Below, piece after piece: positions 7,392 through 15,993 of a stretch of DNA of 64,000 nt (its first letter is position 1; each line of letters begins with the position of its first letter). Under the pieces are notes generated by a model. The model worked only from the letters and a program-made list of their open reading frames with translations, was not told the DNA's origin and did not search any database. The stretch spans positions 1,488,001 through 1,552,000 of the forward strand of contig NZ_CP080647.1 in NCBI RefSeq assembly GCF_019599145.1, in the 5' to 3' direction. Source of the DNA: Streptomyces akebiae (lineage in GTDB: Bacteria > Actinomycetota > Actinomycetes > Streptomycetales > Streptomycetaceae). Made by a program: the position numbers and the translations under genes.

Positions 7392-8543
7392 ATGGTCTCT
7401 CGCGTACGCGTCTGGCTCAACCGCACGTACGCGGAGAATGTCTTCTTCATGGATCAGCTGCGGCATAATCCGCACGCTCGTCCGGTGGACATCCATGCCA
7501 CGCACGGCGACGCCGACTCCCCCGTACTGGCCGCCGCCGACACCGCCGACCTGGAGCCCGAGGGCCTCTCCCCCGCCGCGTACGTGGAGTACGCGCTGGA
7601 CCAGTGCGCCAAGCGCGGCATCGACGTGTTCGTGCCGCGGCTGCACCAGGCGGCCCTCGCCGCGCACCGCGAGGAGTTCGCCGCCGTCGGCACGGTCCTG
7701 CTGGCGCCGAGCGCCACGGCCATCGAGGTCTTCGAGGACAAGGTGACCGCGTACGAGGCGGTCCGGGAGCACGGGGTCCCGGTGCCGCCCTGGTACCGGG
7801 TGACGAACGCGGACGAACTCGTGGCCGCTGTCGATGAGTTGGAGGCCGGGGGGCACAGGGCGTGCTTCAAGCCGGCGTCCGGGGCCGGTGGTGTGGGCTT
7901 CCGTGTGGTCACGCGCACCCCCTTCTCGCTCGATCACCTCAGCGGCTTCCCGAGTCCGTACGTCCAGCTCGACATGGTGGTGGAGGCGGTGCGGGCGGCC
8001 GAGGAGCCCGTCGACTGGATGGTGATGCCGCGGCTGGAGCAGCCGGAGGTGTCCGTCGACTGTCTCACCGGCCCCGACGGCCGGGTCCGGATGGCCGTGG
8101 GCCGTACCAAGAACGGCCGTCGGCGCGGATTCACGCTCCATCCGGCGTGGATCGAGCCGGCGCGGCGGATCGCGGAGCGGTTCGGGCTGCACTACCTGAC
8201 GAACATCCAGTTCCGGATGTACGGCGACGAGCCGGTCCTCATGGACGTCAACACGCGTCCGGCGGGCGGGCTGCACCAGCTCGCGCTGTGCGGGATCAAC
8301 GCGCCCTGGGCCGCTGTGCGGTTGGCGCTCGGCGAGGAGCCGGGGGATGTGCTGCCGACGCGGCTGGGGCAGGACTACACGGTGGTGTCGGGGCCGCGGC
8401 CGGTGCGGCCGGTGTCGTTGCCGCACCAGGTCGCCGAGGTACCGGTGGCCGACGTGCCGGTCGCCGTGGACGCGCGTCCCTTGGCTGTCGCGCCGCCTGT
8501 GGCCTGCAAGCCCACTGCCGCGGATCGGCCGCTCGCCGTCTGA
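7392..8543 (+). CDS. ATP-grasp domain carboligase-like protein
   Basis: 383 residues. An N-terminal pre-ATP-grasp region (about 1-110) is followed by an ATP-grasp fold: FEDKVTAYEAVREHGVPVP, the lysine/glycine-rich FKPASGAGGVGFRVV nucleotide loop near residues 158-172, and the Mg-binding end motif LMDVNTRPAGGLHQ near 284-297. Such enzymes join a carboxylate to an amine or thiol through an acyl-phosphate. The last 60 residues are Val/Pro/Ala-rich and look disordered. Convergent with the sulfotransferase gene and separated from it by a long hairpin. Substrate unknown; no biosynthetic partner is adjacent. Confidence 0.75.
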   Translation: MVSRVRVWLNRTYAENVFFMDQLRHNPHARPVDIHATHGDADSPVLAAADTADLEPEGLSPAAYVEYALDQCAKRGIDVFVPRLHQAALAAHREEFAAVGTVLLAPSATAIEVFEDKVTAYEAVREHGVPVPPWYRVTNADELVAAVDELEAGGHRACFKPASGAGGVGFRVVTRTPFSLDHLSGFPSPYVQLDMVVEAVRAAEEPVDWMVMPRLEQPEVSVDCLTGPDGRVRMAVGRTKNGRRRGFTLHPAWIEPARRIAERFGLHYLTNIQFRMYGDEPVLMDVNTRPAGGLHQLALCGINAPWAAVRLALGEEPGDVLPTRLGQDYTVVSGPRPVRPVSLPHQVAEVPVADVPVAVDARPLAVAPPVACKPTAADRPLAV

Positions 8544-8548
8544 GCCTT

Positions 8549-8707
8549 CCGCCCCCGGCCCCTGACCGTCCCATCCCAGTGCTGCGCGCCCCTCCCCGAG
8601 CCCCTGAAGGGGCGCGGGGAACTGCGCGAGAAGCCCCACCGGACCTGCGGATGGGGGTCGAAGGGGCGCAGCCCCTGGGGTGGGACGGTCAGGGGCGGCG
8701 GGGGCGG
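8549..8707. terminator. long bidirectional terminator hairpin containing a dispersed repeat
   Basis: Between convergent genes. The outer arms, about 8549-8579 and 8675-8707, pair through GGCCCCTGACCGTCCCA with TGGGACGGTCAGGGGC. Inside lie smaller hairpins (AGCCCCTGAAGGGGCG, and GGGGCGCAGCCCC) and the core GGGGCGCGGGGAACTGCGCG at 8609-8628, which recurs at 27859, 47311 and 56454. No U-tract, as usual for Streptomyces. Confidence 0.7.
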
Positions 8708-8713
8708 GAGAAG

Positions 8714-9598
8714 TCAGCGTTCGTCGTAGCCCCAGGCTTCGGCCAACTCCTGGAGGCGGGGCGGGAGTTCCGCCGTCGGGTCCGCCGGGCGGGCCGGTTG
8801 GATGCGGCCGGACTTGATCGTGGTGGACCAGTCACCGAGCTGAGGGCGGAAGGTGCCGTGGTCCTGGGTGCCGTAGTCGAGCATGCCGGGTTCCCACTCC
8901 ACGCCGAGGTGGTCGCAGATGCCCCGGGTGATCTTCTCGGGCTCCGCCGTGAGCTCCTCGTACCGGACGACGTGCACGGGGAGGTTCTGCCGGGCCTCCT
9001 CCAGCTTCTCGCTGTAGGCGAGGACCTCCGCGCGGATCGCCTCGTGGTCCGGGTCGGTGCGACGGCTCGTGAGGGACTGGACGACCGCCCCGGGGTGGCG
9101 CAGCAGCAGGAGGTAGCGGGCGTTCGGCCAACACCGGTGCAGGCGCGGCCAGATCAGCGTGTTGGGCGGAGTCTTGTCGACGATGATCTGCTTGCCGCTG
9201 CGGGTGAGCTCATGGTGGAGGATGCGGTCCCACAGGACGTGCTCCAGCTCGGTCTTGTCGAGTTCGAGAGCCTTCATCGCGTCCCCGGTGAAGTCCCGGG
9301 AGAGATGAACGTGGACGGTCCGCAGGTGCATCTCGTGCGGGGCCCGGATCCGGCTGTGGCTGTTGAGGACGACCCGCAGCAGCGTCGAGCCGGAGCGCAC
9401 CGAGGACAGGACGAACACCGGGGCGTCCACCAGCCGGGCCGCGCGCGGGGCCACGTACGGCGCCTCGGCGGGCGCGGCGTCGCTCCGGGGCGCGGGGACG
9501 GCGTTCAGCGGCTTGCGCGGCGGACTCACCGCCTCGGCGATCAGTCTGCCGCGTCGCCTCAGCCCCTTGCCGATCGCCGACATGCGCGGGTCTCGCAC
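8714..9598 (-). CDS. PAPS-dependent sulfotransferase family protein
   Basis: 294 residues, cytoplasmic. The 5'-phosphosulfate loop SSVRSGSTLLR is at about residues 65-75, and the 3'-phosphate-binding segment LLLLRHPGAVVQSL lies near 163-176, the two PAPS contacts of the family; DKTPPN precedes it. The first 55 residues are basic and Pro/Ala-rich and probably a disordered extension. GTG 9598 is preceded by TGAGGTG; an ATG at 9583 is an alternative. Acceptor unknown: the adjacent glycan locus makes a carbohydrate possible, but small-molecule or protein-tyrosine substrates are also typical of the fold. Confidence 0.78.
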   Translation of the reverse strand: MRDPRMSAIGKGLRRRGRLIAEAVSPPRKPLNAVPAPRSDAAPAEAPYVAPRAARLVDAPVFVLSSVRSGSTLLRVVLNSHSRIRAPHEMHLRTVHVHLSRDFTGDAMKALELDKTELEHVLWDRILHHELTRSGKQIIVDKTPPNTLIWPRLHRCWPNARYLLLLRHPGAVVQSLTSRRTDPDHEAIRAEVLAYSEKLEEARQNLPVHVVRYEELTAEPEKITRGICDHLGVEWEPGMLDYGTQDHGTFRPQLGDWSTTIKSGRIQPARPADPTAELPPRLQELAEAWGYDER

Positions 9599-9690
9599 GA
9601 TGACACCTCACAACTTTCCTCGCACTGTCGCGTTGCCCCACATCACAGGGGTAGTCGGCGAATTCCAGGTGTCGGGGAGGAGAAGTGCGG

Positions 9691-9723
9691 TGGTCGCGGC
9701 GGGCGGTCCACCCGCCGCGACCA
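9691..9723 (-). terminator. hairpin terminator after the alpha-mannosidase gene
   Basis: Perfect 13-bp stem: TGGTCGCGGCGGG (9691-9703) pairs with CCCGCCGCGACCA (9711-9723) around a 7-base loop. It lies downstream of the minus-strand mannosidase stop. A weaker AT-rich TTCCC/GGGAA hairpin sits at 9735-9756. The 164 bp up to 9762 hold nothing else obvious. Confidence 0.65.
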
Positions 9724-9762
9724 GGCGTTTCATGTTCCCTTAATTTTTCCTGGGAAACGGGA

Positions 9763-12700
9763 TCACCGCTCCCCCACCGCCAGCCGCAGCGTCTGCACCT
9801 CGAACGGGCGCAGTGTCACCGGGACGCCGTTCCCCTCCGTGGCCGCCTCCGACAGCGGGCGTTCCAGCAGATCGGTGATCTGGGCCCCGGCGAGCGGGAA
9901 GCCGGTGCGCAGGACGCCACGGGCCCGCCCGCCGCTCGACTCGTAGATCCGGACCACCACGTCGCCGGAGGCGTCGTCGGCGAGCTTGACCGCCTCGACG
10001 GTGACGCCGTCGCCGTCGACGGAGACGACCGGCTCGGGGGCGCCCGCCGCGTCGGCGACACGCAGCGGCAGGTTGAGGGCGTAGCCCTCGGCGACCGCGT
10101 CCTCGATGCTCGCGCCGGGGAGGAGGGAGTAGGTGAAGCGGTGCTTGCCCTGGTCGGCCTCGGGGTCCGGGATGCGCGGGGCGCGGACCAGGCTGAGGCG
10201 GACCGTGGTGGTCGTGGCGCCGTCCTCGCGGACCGTGCGGGAGACGTCGTGGCCGTAGGTCGAGTCGTTGATGACCGCGACACCGTAGCCGGGTTCGCCG
10301 ACGTGCACCCAGCGGTGGCCGGAGACCTCGAAGCGGGCCGCCTCCCAGCTGGTGTTGGTGTGGGTGGGGCGCTGGATGTGGCCGAACTGGATCTCGGCGG
10401 AGGAGTGGGCGGCGCGGACGTCGATCGGGAAGCCGGCCTTGAGGAACTTCTCGGCCTCGTGCCAGTCGATGTCCGTCTCGAAGTCGATCCGGGGGCTGCC
10501 GGCGCGGAGGGTGATCGTCTGGGTGATGCGGGAGCCCTTGCCGAAGGACCGCTCCACCCGGATCGCGCCGAGCAGGGGGTCCTCGTCGACCACGGTGATC
10601 GACTCGGCGTCCAGCAGGTCCGTGTAGCGGTTCCTGTAGTGCTTGTCGACGTCCCAGGCGTCCCAGTAGTTCGGGAGGTCGGTGTGCAGGCGGAGCAGGT
10701 TGCCCTTGTCGCCGAGCACCTCGCGGTCGGCGACCAGGTCACGGACCGAGGCCAGGGTGCCGTCCTCGGCGATCTCGACCCGGACCAGGCCGTTGTCGAG
10801 GACGCGGCCGGAGACGGTGACGGGGTGCGGGGGTGCGGCGGCCGTCAGGGGGGCACTGCCGTTGGCGGGGACCCGTACGTAGACCGGCGCGCCGGCAGCC
10901 GTACGGACGACCTCGGCCCGGTCGCGCGGGCTGGTGTTGAAGACGCGCGGGTCGCCCGCGCCGAGTGCCGCGACCGCCTCGGCCGTCAGCTCCTCCAGTT
11001 CCTTGGCCACCCTCGCGTACTCGGCCTCCGCCTCGCGGTGGACCCAGGCGATCGAGGAGCCCGGCAGGATGTCGTGGAACTGGTGGAGGAGGACCGTCTT
11101 CCAGAGGCGGTCGAGCTTCTCGTAGGGGTAGGCGTAGCCGGGCGCGTGGAGCGCGGCCGTCGTCGCCCACAGCTCCGCCTCGCGCAGCTTGTGCTCGCTG
11201 CGGCGGTTGCCCTGCTTGGTGCGGGCCTGGGAGGTGTAGGTGGCGCGGTGGAGTTCGAGGTACAGCTCGCCGTTCCAGACGGGCGCGTCCTCGTACTCGG
11301 CGCGGGCCTTGGCGAAGAACTCGTCGGGGTGTTCGACGACGACCTTCGGTGAGCCCTCCAGGTCCGCGAGGCGGCGCGCGCGTTCCATGATCTCGCGGGT
11401 GGGGCCGCCACCGCCGTCGCCCCAGCCGAAGGGGGCGAGGGAGCGCGTACCGGCGCCCTTCTCCTGGTAGTTGCGGACCGCGCGGTCCATCTCCTCGCCG
11501 CTGAAGCGGGCGTTGTAGGTGTCGACCGGCGGGAAGTGGGTGAAGATGCGGGTGCCGTCGATGCCCTCCCACCAGAAGGTGTGGTGGGGGAACCTGTTCG
11601 TCTGGTTCCAGGAGATCTTCTGGGTGAGGAACCAGTCGTTGCCGGCGAGCTTGGCGAGCTGCGGGTACGAGGCGTTGTAGCCGAAGGAGTCCGGCAGCCA
11701 GACGCCCTTGGTCTCGATGCCGAAGTGCTCGATGAAGAACCGCTTGCCGTGGACGAGCTGGCGGGCGATGGCCTCGCCGCCGGGCAGGTTGCCGTCGGAC
11801 TCGACCCACATGCCGCCCACCGGCACCCACTGGCCCTTGTCGACGGCCTTCTTGATCCGCTCCCACACCTGCGGGTAGTTGTCGCGCACCCATTCGTACT
11901 GCACGGCCTGGGAGCAGGCGAAGATGAAGTCCTCGTACTCGTCGGCCAGCGCGGTGACGTTGGAGAAGGTGCGGGAGGTCTTGCGCTTGGTCTCGCGGAT
12001 GGGCCAGAGCCAGGCGGAGTCGATGTGGGCGTGGCCGACACCGGAGATGGTGTGGGCGCTGGCGTGGGCGGGCTTGGCGAGGACCGGGGCGAGGATCTCG
12101 CGGACGGCGGTCGCGCTGCCGGAGACGTCGTCGAGGTCGACGGCGTCCATGGCCCGGTCCAGGGCGTGCAGGATCTCGTGGCGGCGGGGCTCGTGCTCGC
12201 CGAGGTGGACCATCAGCTCGCGCAGCACCTGGAGGTCCAGGTCGAGGTGGAAGACCTCCTCGTCGAGGACGGCGAGGTCGGCGCGCCGGAAGGTGTAGAG
12301 CGGCTTGTCGCCGGCGGTCAGGATGTCGCCGAGCGGGGTGATCTTCGAGAAGTTGTCGGCGAGGATGTCGGGGTTGGAGGCCGCCTCGACCAGGTAGTCG
12401 ACGGTCTCGCCGCCGCGCACCGGGTTGCCGATCGGGACGTACTGGTTGAGCGGGTTCACCGCCTTCAGCGGGGTGCCGTCGGCGAGGTGGACCAGGGCCT
12501 CGGCCTGGTTGCCGGGCCAGTCGCCGACGAAGCCGAGGTCGATGACGGCCTCGACACGGCGGCCCGCCCATTCGGCGGGGACCTGTCCGCGCATCCGGAA
12601 CCACGTGGTGCCCCACGGCGGGCCCCAGGGGGTGTCCATCGCGAACGGGGTGTACGAGGCGGCCGCGGCCTCCTCGAAGGGGACCGGTTCGCCCGGCGCC

Positions 12701-12810
12701 TGCCAGGCCTCGACCTCGAAGGGGGCGGAGGCCGCGTAGACGGCGGGCTTGATGCGTTGGGTGTGGACGCGCTCTACGCGTTCCTCGATCCGGCGGCGTT
12801 CGTCATGCAT
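9763..12810 (-). CDS. alpha-mannosidase, glycoside hydrolase family 38
   Basis: 1015 residues, the usual length for bacterial GH38. GHAHIDSAWLWP (residues 259-270) holds the zinc-binding His260, His262-region and Asp264, and WLPDSFGYNA further on carries the expected catalytic nucleophile Asp. The C-terminal half is the beta-rich retaining-mannosidase domain. No signal peptide, so it acts on imported oligosaccharides in the cytoplasm. ATG 12810 has GGAGA about 10 bases upstream. It is the last gene of a minus-strand unit with the GH4 and deoR genes, and the LacI-type palindrome at 12913 lies in its leader. Confidence 0.9.
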   Translation of the reverse strand: MHDERRRIEERVERVHTQRIKPAVYAASAPFEVEAWQAPGEPVPFEEAAAASYTPFAMDTPWGPPWGTTWFRMRGQVPAEWAGRRVEAVIDLGFVGDWPGNQAEALVHLADGTPLKAVNPLNQYVPIGNPVRGGETVDYLVEAASNPDILADNFSKITPLGDILTAGDKPLYTFRRADLAVLDEEVFHLDLDLQVLRELMVHLGEHEPRRHEILHALDRAMDAVDLDDVSGSATAVREILAPVLAKPAHASAHTISGVGHAHIDSAWLWPIRETKRKTSRTFSNVTALADEYEDFIFACSQAVQYEWVRDNYPQVWERIKKAVDKGQWVPVGGMWVESDGNLPGGEAIARQLVHGKRFFIEHFGIETKGVWLPDSFGYNASYPQLAKLAGNDWFLTQKISWNQTNRFPHHTFWWEGIDGTRIFTHFPPVDTYNARFSGEEMDRAVRNYQEKGAGTRSLAPFGWGDGGGGPTREIMERARRLADLEGSPKVVVEHPDEFFAKARAEYEDAPVWNGELYLELHRATYTSQARTKQGNRRSEHKLREAELWATTAALHAPGYAYPYEKLDRLWKTVLLHQFHDILPGSSIAWVHREAEAEYARVAKELEELTAEAVAALGAGDPRVFNTSPRDRAEVVRTAAGAPVYVRVPANGSAPLTAAAPPHPVTVSGRVLDNGLVRVEIAEDGTLASVRDLVADREVLGDKGNLLRLHTDLPNYWDAWDVDKHYRNRYTDLLDAESITVVDEDPLLGAIRVERSFGKGSRITQTITLRAGSPRIDFETDIDWHEAEKFLKAGFPIDVRAAHSSAEIQFGHIQRPTHTNTSWEAARFEVSGHRWVHVGEPGYGVAVINDSTYGHDVSRTVREDGATTTTVRLSLVRAPRIPDPEADQGKHRFTYSLLPGASIEDAVAEGYALNLPLRVADAAGAPEPVVSVDGDGVTVEAVKLADDASGDVVVRIYESSGGRARGVLRTGFPLAGAQITDLLERPLSEAATEGNGVPVTLRPFEVQTLRLAVGER

Positions 12811-12912
12811 GAGAGGTCTCCAGAGAGGGCGGAGCAGGAGCGGGCGGTGCGGGGGCGGGTGGAGCGGGGGCGGGTGGTGAGGGGGCGGCCGGGGGGAGAG
12901 GGGACAGGTTCA

Positions 12913-12924
12913 GAAAGCGCTTTC
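12913..12924. promoter_or_regulatory. LacI-family operator GAAAGCGCTTTC
   Basis: Perfect 12-bp palindrome with the central CG typical of LacI/GalR-family operators, about 100 bp upstream of the mannosidase start and 12 bp after the GH4 stop codon. It suggests the mannosidase can also be transcribed from an internal, separately repressed promoter. No lacI-type gene is present in the window. Confidence 0.65.
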
Positions 12925-12935
12925 CGAGCGGGAGC

Positions 12936-14276
12936 CTACTTCAGGTAGCCCAGGCCAGGGTGCACGGCCGTGTAGCCCTCGACCAGACGGCGTGCGACGT
13001 TGACCGAGTCCACCAGGGGATGCAGGGCGAAGGCCTTCACCGCGGTCGTACGGGACCCCGCCTCCGCCGCCGCCAGGACCTCGCGCTCCACGGCCTTGAC
13101 CGCGCAGACCAGGCCGGTGGCGTGGTCGGGCAGGGGGGCGACGGAGACCGGGTGGGCGCCGTTGGCGTCGACCAGGCAGGGCACCTCGATGACGGCCTCG
13201 GTGTCGAGGGTCGCGAGGGTGCCCTTGTTGCGGACGTTGAGGATGAGGGTGGTGCGCTCGTCGCGGGCGATGGCCCGCATCAGGGCGAGGGCGACCTTCT
13301 CGTAGCCACCGGAGAGGTCGTCGGCGTCGCGTTCACCGGCGCCGGCCGTCTCCCGGTTCTCCGACATGTAGGTGGCCTCGCGCTCGGCGCGGGTGCGGTC
13401 CCAGGCCTTGAGGGCGTGGGCGTCGGGGCGGCGCATCTCCTCGTAGAAATGGGCCTGCTGGTCCTTGAGGAAGGCGCCGCGGGTCTTCTCGACCGCCTGG
13501 TAGGCGCGGACGGCCTCGCGGTTGAAGTAGTAGTAGTGCAGGTACTCGTTGGGGATCGCGCCGAGGGACTGCAGCCAGTCGACGCCGAAGAGCTTGCCCT
13601 CCTCGAAGGAGCCGAGGAGGTCACGGTCGGCGAGGAGGCGCGGGAGTTCGTCGCGGCCCGCGATGTGCAGGCCGCGGACCCAGCCGAGGTGGTTGAGGCC
13701 GACGTAGTCGATCCAGGCCTCGGCCGGGTTCGCCGCCCCGAGGACGCGGGCGATGCGGCGGCCGAGGCCCACGGGTGAGTCGCAGATGCCGATGACACGG
13801 TCGCCGAGGTGCCGGGACATGGCCTCGGTGACCAGGCCCGCCGGGTTGGTGAAGTTGATGACCCAGGCGTCGGGGGCGAGGCGGGCCACGCGCCGGGCGA
13901 TGTCCACGGCGACCGGGACCGTGCGCAGGCCGTAGGCGATGCCGCCCGCGCCGACGGTCTCCTGGCCCAGGACTCCCTCGGCCAGGGCCACGCGTTCGTC
14001 GTTCGCGCGGCCCTCCAGGCCGCCGACGCGAATCGCGGAGAAGATGAAGTCGGCACCGCGCAGGGCCTCGTCGAGGTCGGTGGTGGCGGTCACCTCGGGG
14101 GCGTCGGGGACGTCCGCCGCCTGCTCGGCGAGGACGCGGGTGACGGCGGAGAGCCGCTCGGCGTCCAGGTCGTGCAGGACGACATGGGTGACCCGGCCCT
14201 CGGCGCGGTCCCCGAGGAGCGCCCCGTACACGAGGGGCACCCGGAATCCTCCGCCGCCCAGAATCGTCAGCTTCAC
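12936..14276 (-). CDS. glycoside hydrolase family 4, 6-phospho-beta-glucosidase-like
   Basis: 446 residues. GH4 enzymes cleave glycosides by an NAD- and Mn-dependent oxidation/elimination route. The N-terminal NAD-binding start MKLTILGGGGFRVPLVYGAL, the INFTNPAG segment, the metal-site GICDSPVG, and GLNHLGW are all family landmarks. The CDSP version differs from the CNVP seen in the best-known 6-phospho-beta-glucosidases, so the exact phosphoglycoside is uncertain. GTG 14276 follows AAAGGTGG. The stop codon of the candidate repeat ORF overlaps this start (GTGA at 14273-14276). Together with the PfkB kinase and ABC importer it suggests metabolism of a phosphorylated or oxidisable imported glycoside. 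Confidence 0.85.
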   Translation of the reverse strand: MKLTILGGGGFRVPLVYGALLGDRAEGRVTHVVLHDLDAERLSAVTRVLAEQAADVPDAPEVTATTDLDEALRGADFIFSAIRVGGLEGRANDERVALAEGVLGQETVGAGGIAYGLRTVPVAVDIARRVARLAPDAWVINFTNPAGLVTEAMSRHLGDRVIGICDSPVGLGRRIARVLGAANPAEAWIDYVGLNHLGWVRGLHIAGRDELPRLLADRDLLGSFEEGKLFGVDWLQSLGAIPNEYLHYYYFNREAVRAYQAVEKTRGAFLKDQQAHFYEEMRRPDAHALKAWDRTRAEREATYMSENRETAGAGERDADDLSGGYEKVALALMRAIARDERTTLILNVRNKGTLATLDTEAVIEVPCLVDANGAHPVSVAPLPDHATGLVCAVKAVEREVLAAAEAGSRTTAVKAFALHPLVDSVNVARRLVEGYTAVHPGLGYLK

Positions 14277-15097
14277 GCAACTACCACCTTTGCCGATCGT
14301 GCATGTGTGCGGGCTGTCCCCGCACCGTGTGCGCGGACGCTGCCACGTCCGTCCGCGCGGGCCCCTTCGGGACCGGCTGGGCGGACCCTTCCGGGCCCGT
14401 CAGCCCGAACCCGCCCGGGACCGACTGGGCGTGGCTTTCCGGGGCCGGGTACCCAGGCCCTTCCGGGGCCGGACTCGCCGACTTCTCCGGAGCCATGCAC
14501 CCAGACCCTGCCGGGACCGGACGCGCCAACTCCGCCAGGACCAGACACGCCGGCCCATCCGGAGCCGTGCACCCGAACTCTTCCAGGAGCGGACTCGCCG
14601 CCCCCTCCCGGACCGGCGGCGCCGACCCTTCCGAAACCGGGGGCCGACTCCTCCAGGACCAGACACGCCGACCCATCCGCAGCCGTGCACCCGGCCACTG
14701 CCGGGACCGGACACGCCGACTCCGCCGGGACCGGACGTGCCGGCCCTTCCATGCCTTGGCACCCGGACCCTTCCGAAAGCGGACGGGCCGACTCCGCCGG
14801 ACCAGACACACCGACCCATCCGGGCCCAGGCACCCGAACCCGTCCCAGACCGAACACGGCGACCCACCCAGGACCGTGCACCCGAACCCCTCCGGGACCG
14901 AACACGCCAACCCATCCAGGCCCGCGCACCCGAACCCCTCCAAGACCCGACACGCCAACCCATCCGGACCCGAACGCGCCGTCCCATCCGGCGCCGGCCT
15001 GCCCACCCCGTCCGAGCCCAGCCACCCTGCCCCCTCCCGGACCAGCCACCCGAACCGTCCGACACGTGTCAGCCGCCCCGCCCCGGGGGGCGTTCAT
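14273..15097 (-). CDS. candidate Gly/Val/Pro-rich repeat protein encoded by a 24-bp tandem array
   Basis: An open frame of 274 codons on the operon strand. Its ATG (15095-15097) overlaps the deoR stop codon and its TGA (14273-14275) overlaps the GH4 start, the same coupled arrangement as real genes here. The product is built of 8-residue units alternating like GPGWVGVF and GPGGVRVH. Two small deletions (a 23-bp unit near 14796 and a 22-bp unit near 14630) shift and then restore the phase. Against it: the repeat lacks stops in several frames on both strands, third-position GC is lower than in neighbouring genes, and the only ribosome site is a weak AAGTGG. No signal peptide or known domain. 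It could equally be non-coding. Confidence 0.35.
   Translation of the reverse strand: MNAPRGGAADTCRTVRVAGPGGGRVAGLGRGGQAGAGWDGAFGSGWVGVSGLGGVRVRGPGWVGVFGPGGVRVHGPGWVAVFGLGRVRVPGPGWVGVSGPAESARPLSEGSGCQGMEGPARPVPAESACPVPAVAGCTAADGSACLVLEESAPGFGRVGAAGPGGGGESAPGRVRVHGSGWAGVSGPGGVGASGPGRVWVHGSGEVGESGPGRAWVPGPGKPRPVGPGRVRADGPGRVRPAGPEGARADGRGSVRAHGAGTARTHARSAKVVVA
14342..15060. repeat. 24-bp degenerate tandem repeat array, about 30 units
   Basis: Units begin at nearly exact 24-bp steps (for example 14534, 14558, 14582, 14606, then 14891, 14915, 14939, 14963, 14987, 15011, 15035). On the plus strand a unit starts TCCGGGACC or GCCGGGACC, continues with a CAC-containing core and ends with AACCC or GACTCC. 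Units alternate between a CACCCGAAC type and a CACGCCAAC type, giving a 48-bp higher-order period. Indels are rare: one 22-bp unit and two of 23 bp. This fills the whole space between the deoR and GH4 genes; apart from the possible reading frame at 14273-15097 no other gene is seen. Confidence 0.9.
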
Positions 15098-15864
15098 GGC
15101 GTGACCACTTCGACCCCCGCCTCCTCCAGCGACGCGCGGGTGGCCTGCTCCACCGGACCGTTGGTGACGACCACGTCGAGTTCCCTGGGGCCGCAGACCT
15201 TCGCCATGCCCGTCCCGGGGAACTTCGCGGAGTCGGCGAGCAGGACGACCCGGTCGCTCGCCCTGATCATCGCGCGTTTGACGGGGACCTCGACGACGGT
15301 CGTGTCCATCACCTGTCCGCCGGGGCGAACTCCACTCGTTCCGAGGAAGAGCCAGTCGGCGTGGAGTTGACGGAGGTTGTCCTCGGTGAGGAAGCCGACG
15401 AGGGAACGGTACTCGCGGCGGACCATGCCGCCGAGCAGGACGAGTTCGATGCCCTCGTCGTCGGCCAGCTCCTCGTAGACGACCAGGTTGCTGGTTATCA
15501 CGGTGAGGCGGCGGCCGTGCAACTGCCGGGCCAGGCGGTAGGCGGTGGTCCCGATGTCGAGGAGCACGGACTGGCCGTCGTGGACCATCGACGCGGCCTT
15601 CGCCGCTATCGCGTCCTTCTCGGCCACCCGTACCTCGGCGACCTCGGCGAAGGGCTGGTCGCCCTCGTCCACGACCGCGCCGCCGTGCACCCGGGTGAGC
15701 AGCCCCTCCTCCTCCAGCCGGACGAGGTCACGCCGGATGGTGGCGGGGCTCACACCGAGCTGTTCGGACAGGTCGGTGACCGCCGCCGGCCCGCCTGATC
15801 GCAGGGCCCGCAGGATGAGTTGGTGTCGTCTCTCTGCCAGCACGCGCTGAACAGTACTCGTCAT
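15094..15864 (-). CDS. DeoR/GlpR-family transcriptional repressor
   Basis: 256 residues from ATG 15864. The N-terminal winged helix contains VTDLSEQLGVSPATIRRDLVRLEEEG-like recognition features (TIRRDL is the family hallmark), and the C-terminal domain is the sugar-phosphate-sensing fold with DIGTTAYRLA and FLGTSGV. DeoR proteins are usually relieved by a phosphorylated sugar intermediate. It is divergent from the PfkB kinase gene, whose product could make that inducer, and is the first gene of the minus-strand glycosidase unit, so it probably controls both directions through the sites at 15942-15974. Confidence 0.88.
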   Translation of the reverse strand: MTSTVQRVLAERRHQLILRALRSGGPAAVTDLSEQLGVSPATIRRDLVRLEEEGLLTRVHGGAVVDEGDQPFAEVAEVRVAEKDAIAAKAASMVHDGQSVLLDIGTTAYRLARQLHGRRLTVITSNLVVYEELADDEGIELVLLGGMVRREYRSLVGFLTEDNLRQLHADWLFLGTSGVRPGGQVMDTTVVEVPVKRAMIRASDRVVLLADSAKFPGTGMAKVCGPRELDVVVTNGPVEQATRASLEEAGVEVVTP

Positions 15865-15941
15865 TCCCAATCAAATCCATGCTCACTTCTGCTCGACTCT
15901 TGCCAAACCTCTCGGAGGCGCGCACGATCTGTGCACCGAAA

Positions 15942-15974
15942 TTGAAGACTTTTGAAGAGTGATCCTCAGAAGTC
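15942..15974. promoter_or_regulatory. direct and inverted repeats between deoR and pfkB genes
   Basis: TTGAAGA occurs at 15942-15948 and 15952-15958, exactly 10 bp apart. In addition GACTTTTGA (15947-15955) and TCAGAAGTC (15966-15974) form an inverted repeat with 8 of 9 pairs and a 10-bp spacer. AT-rich for this genome. A likely DeoR binding region; its ACTTTTGAAGA is shared with 41627-41637. Confidence 0.5.
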
Positions 15975-15993
15975 TCGACGAGAGGGTGCACGC

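Noticed and set aside
14342..15060. Array considered as CRISPR
   Set aside because: Contiguous degenerate 24-bp units without unique spacers, and no cas genes nearby.
14303..15370. Plus-strand frames through the 24-bp repeat, with HPNPSG-like products
   Set aside because: They run antisense into the deoR gene and do not share start/stop overlaps with operon genes; openness follows from the repeat.
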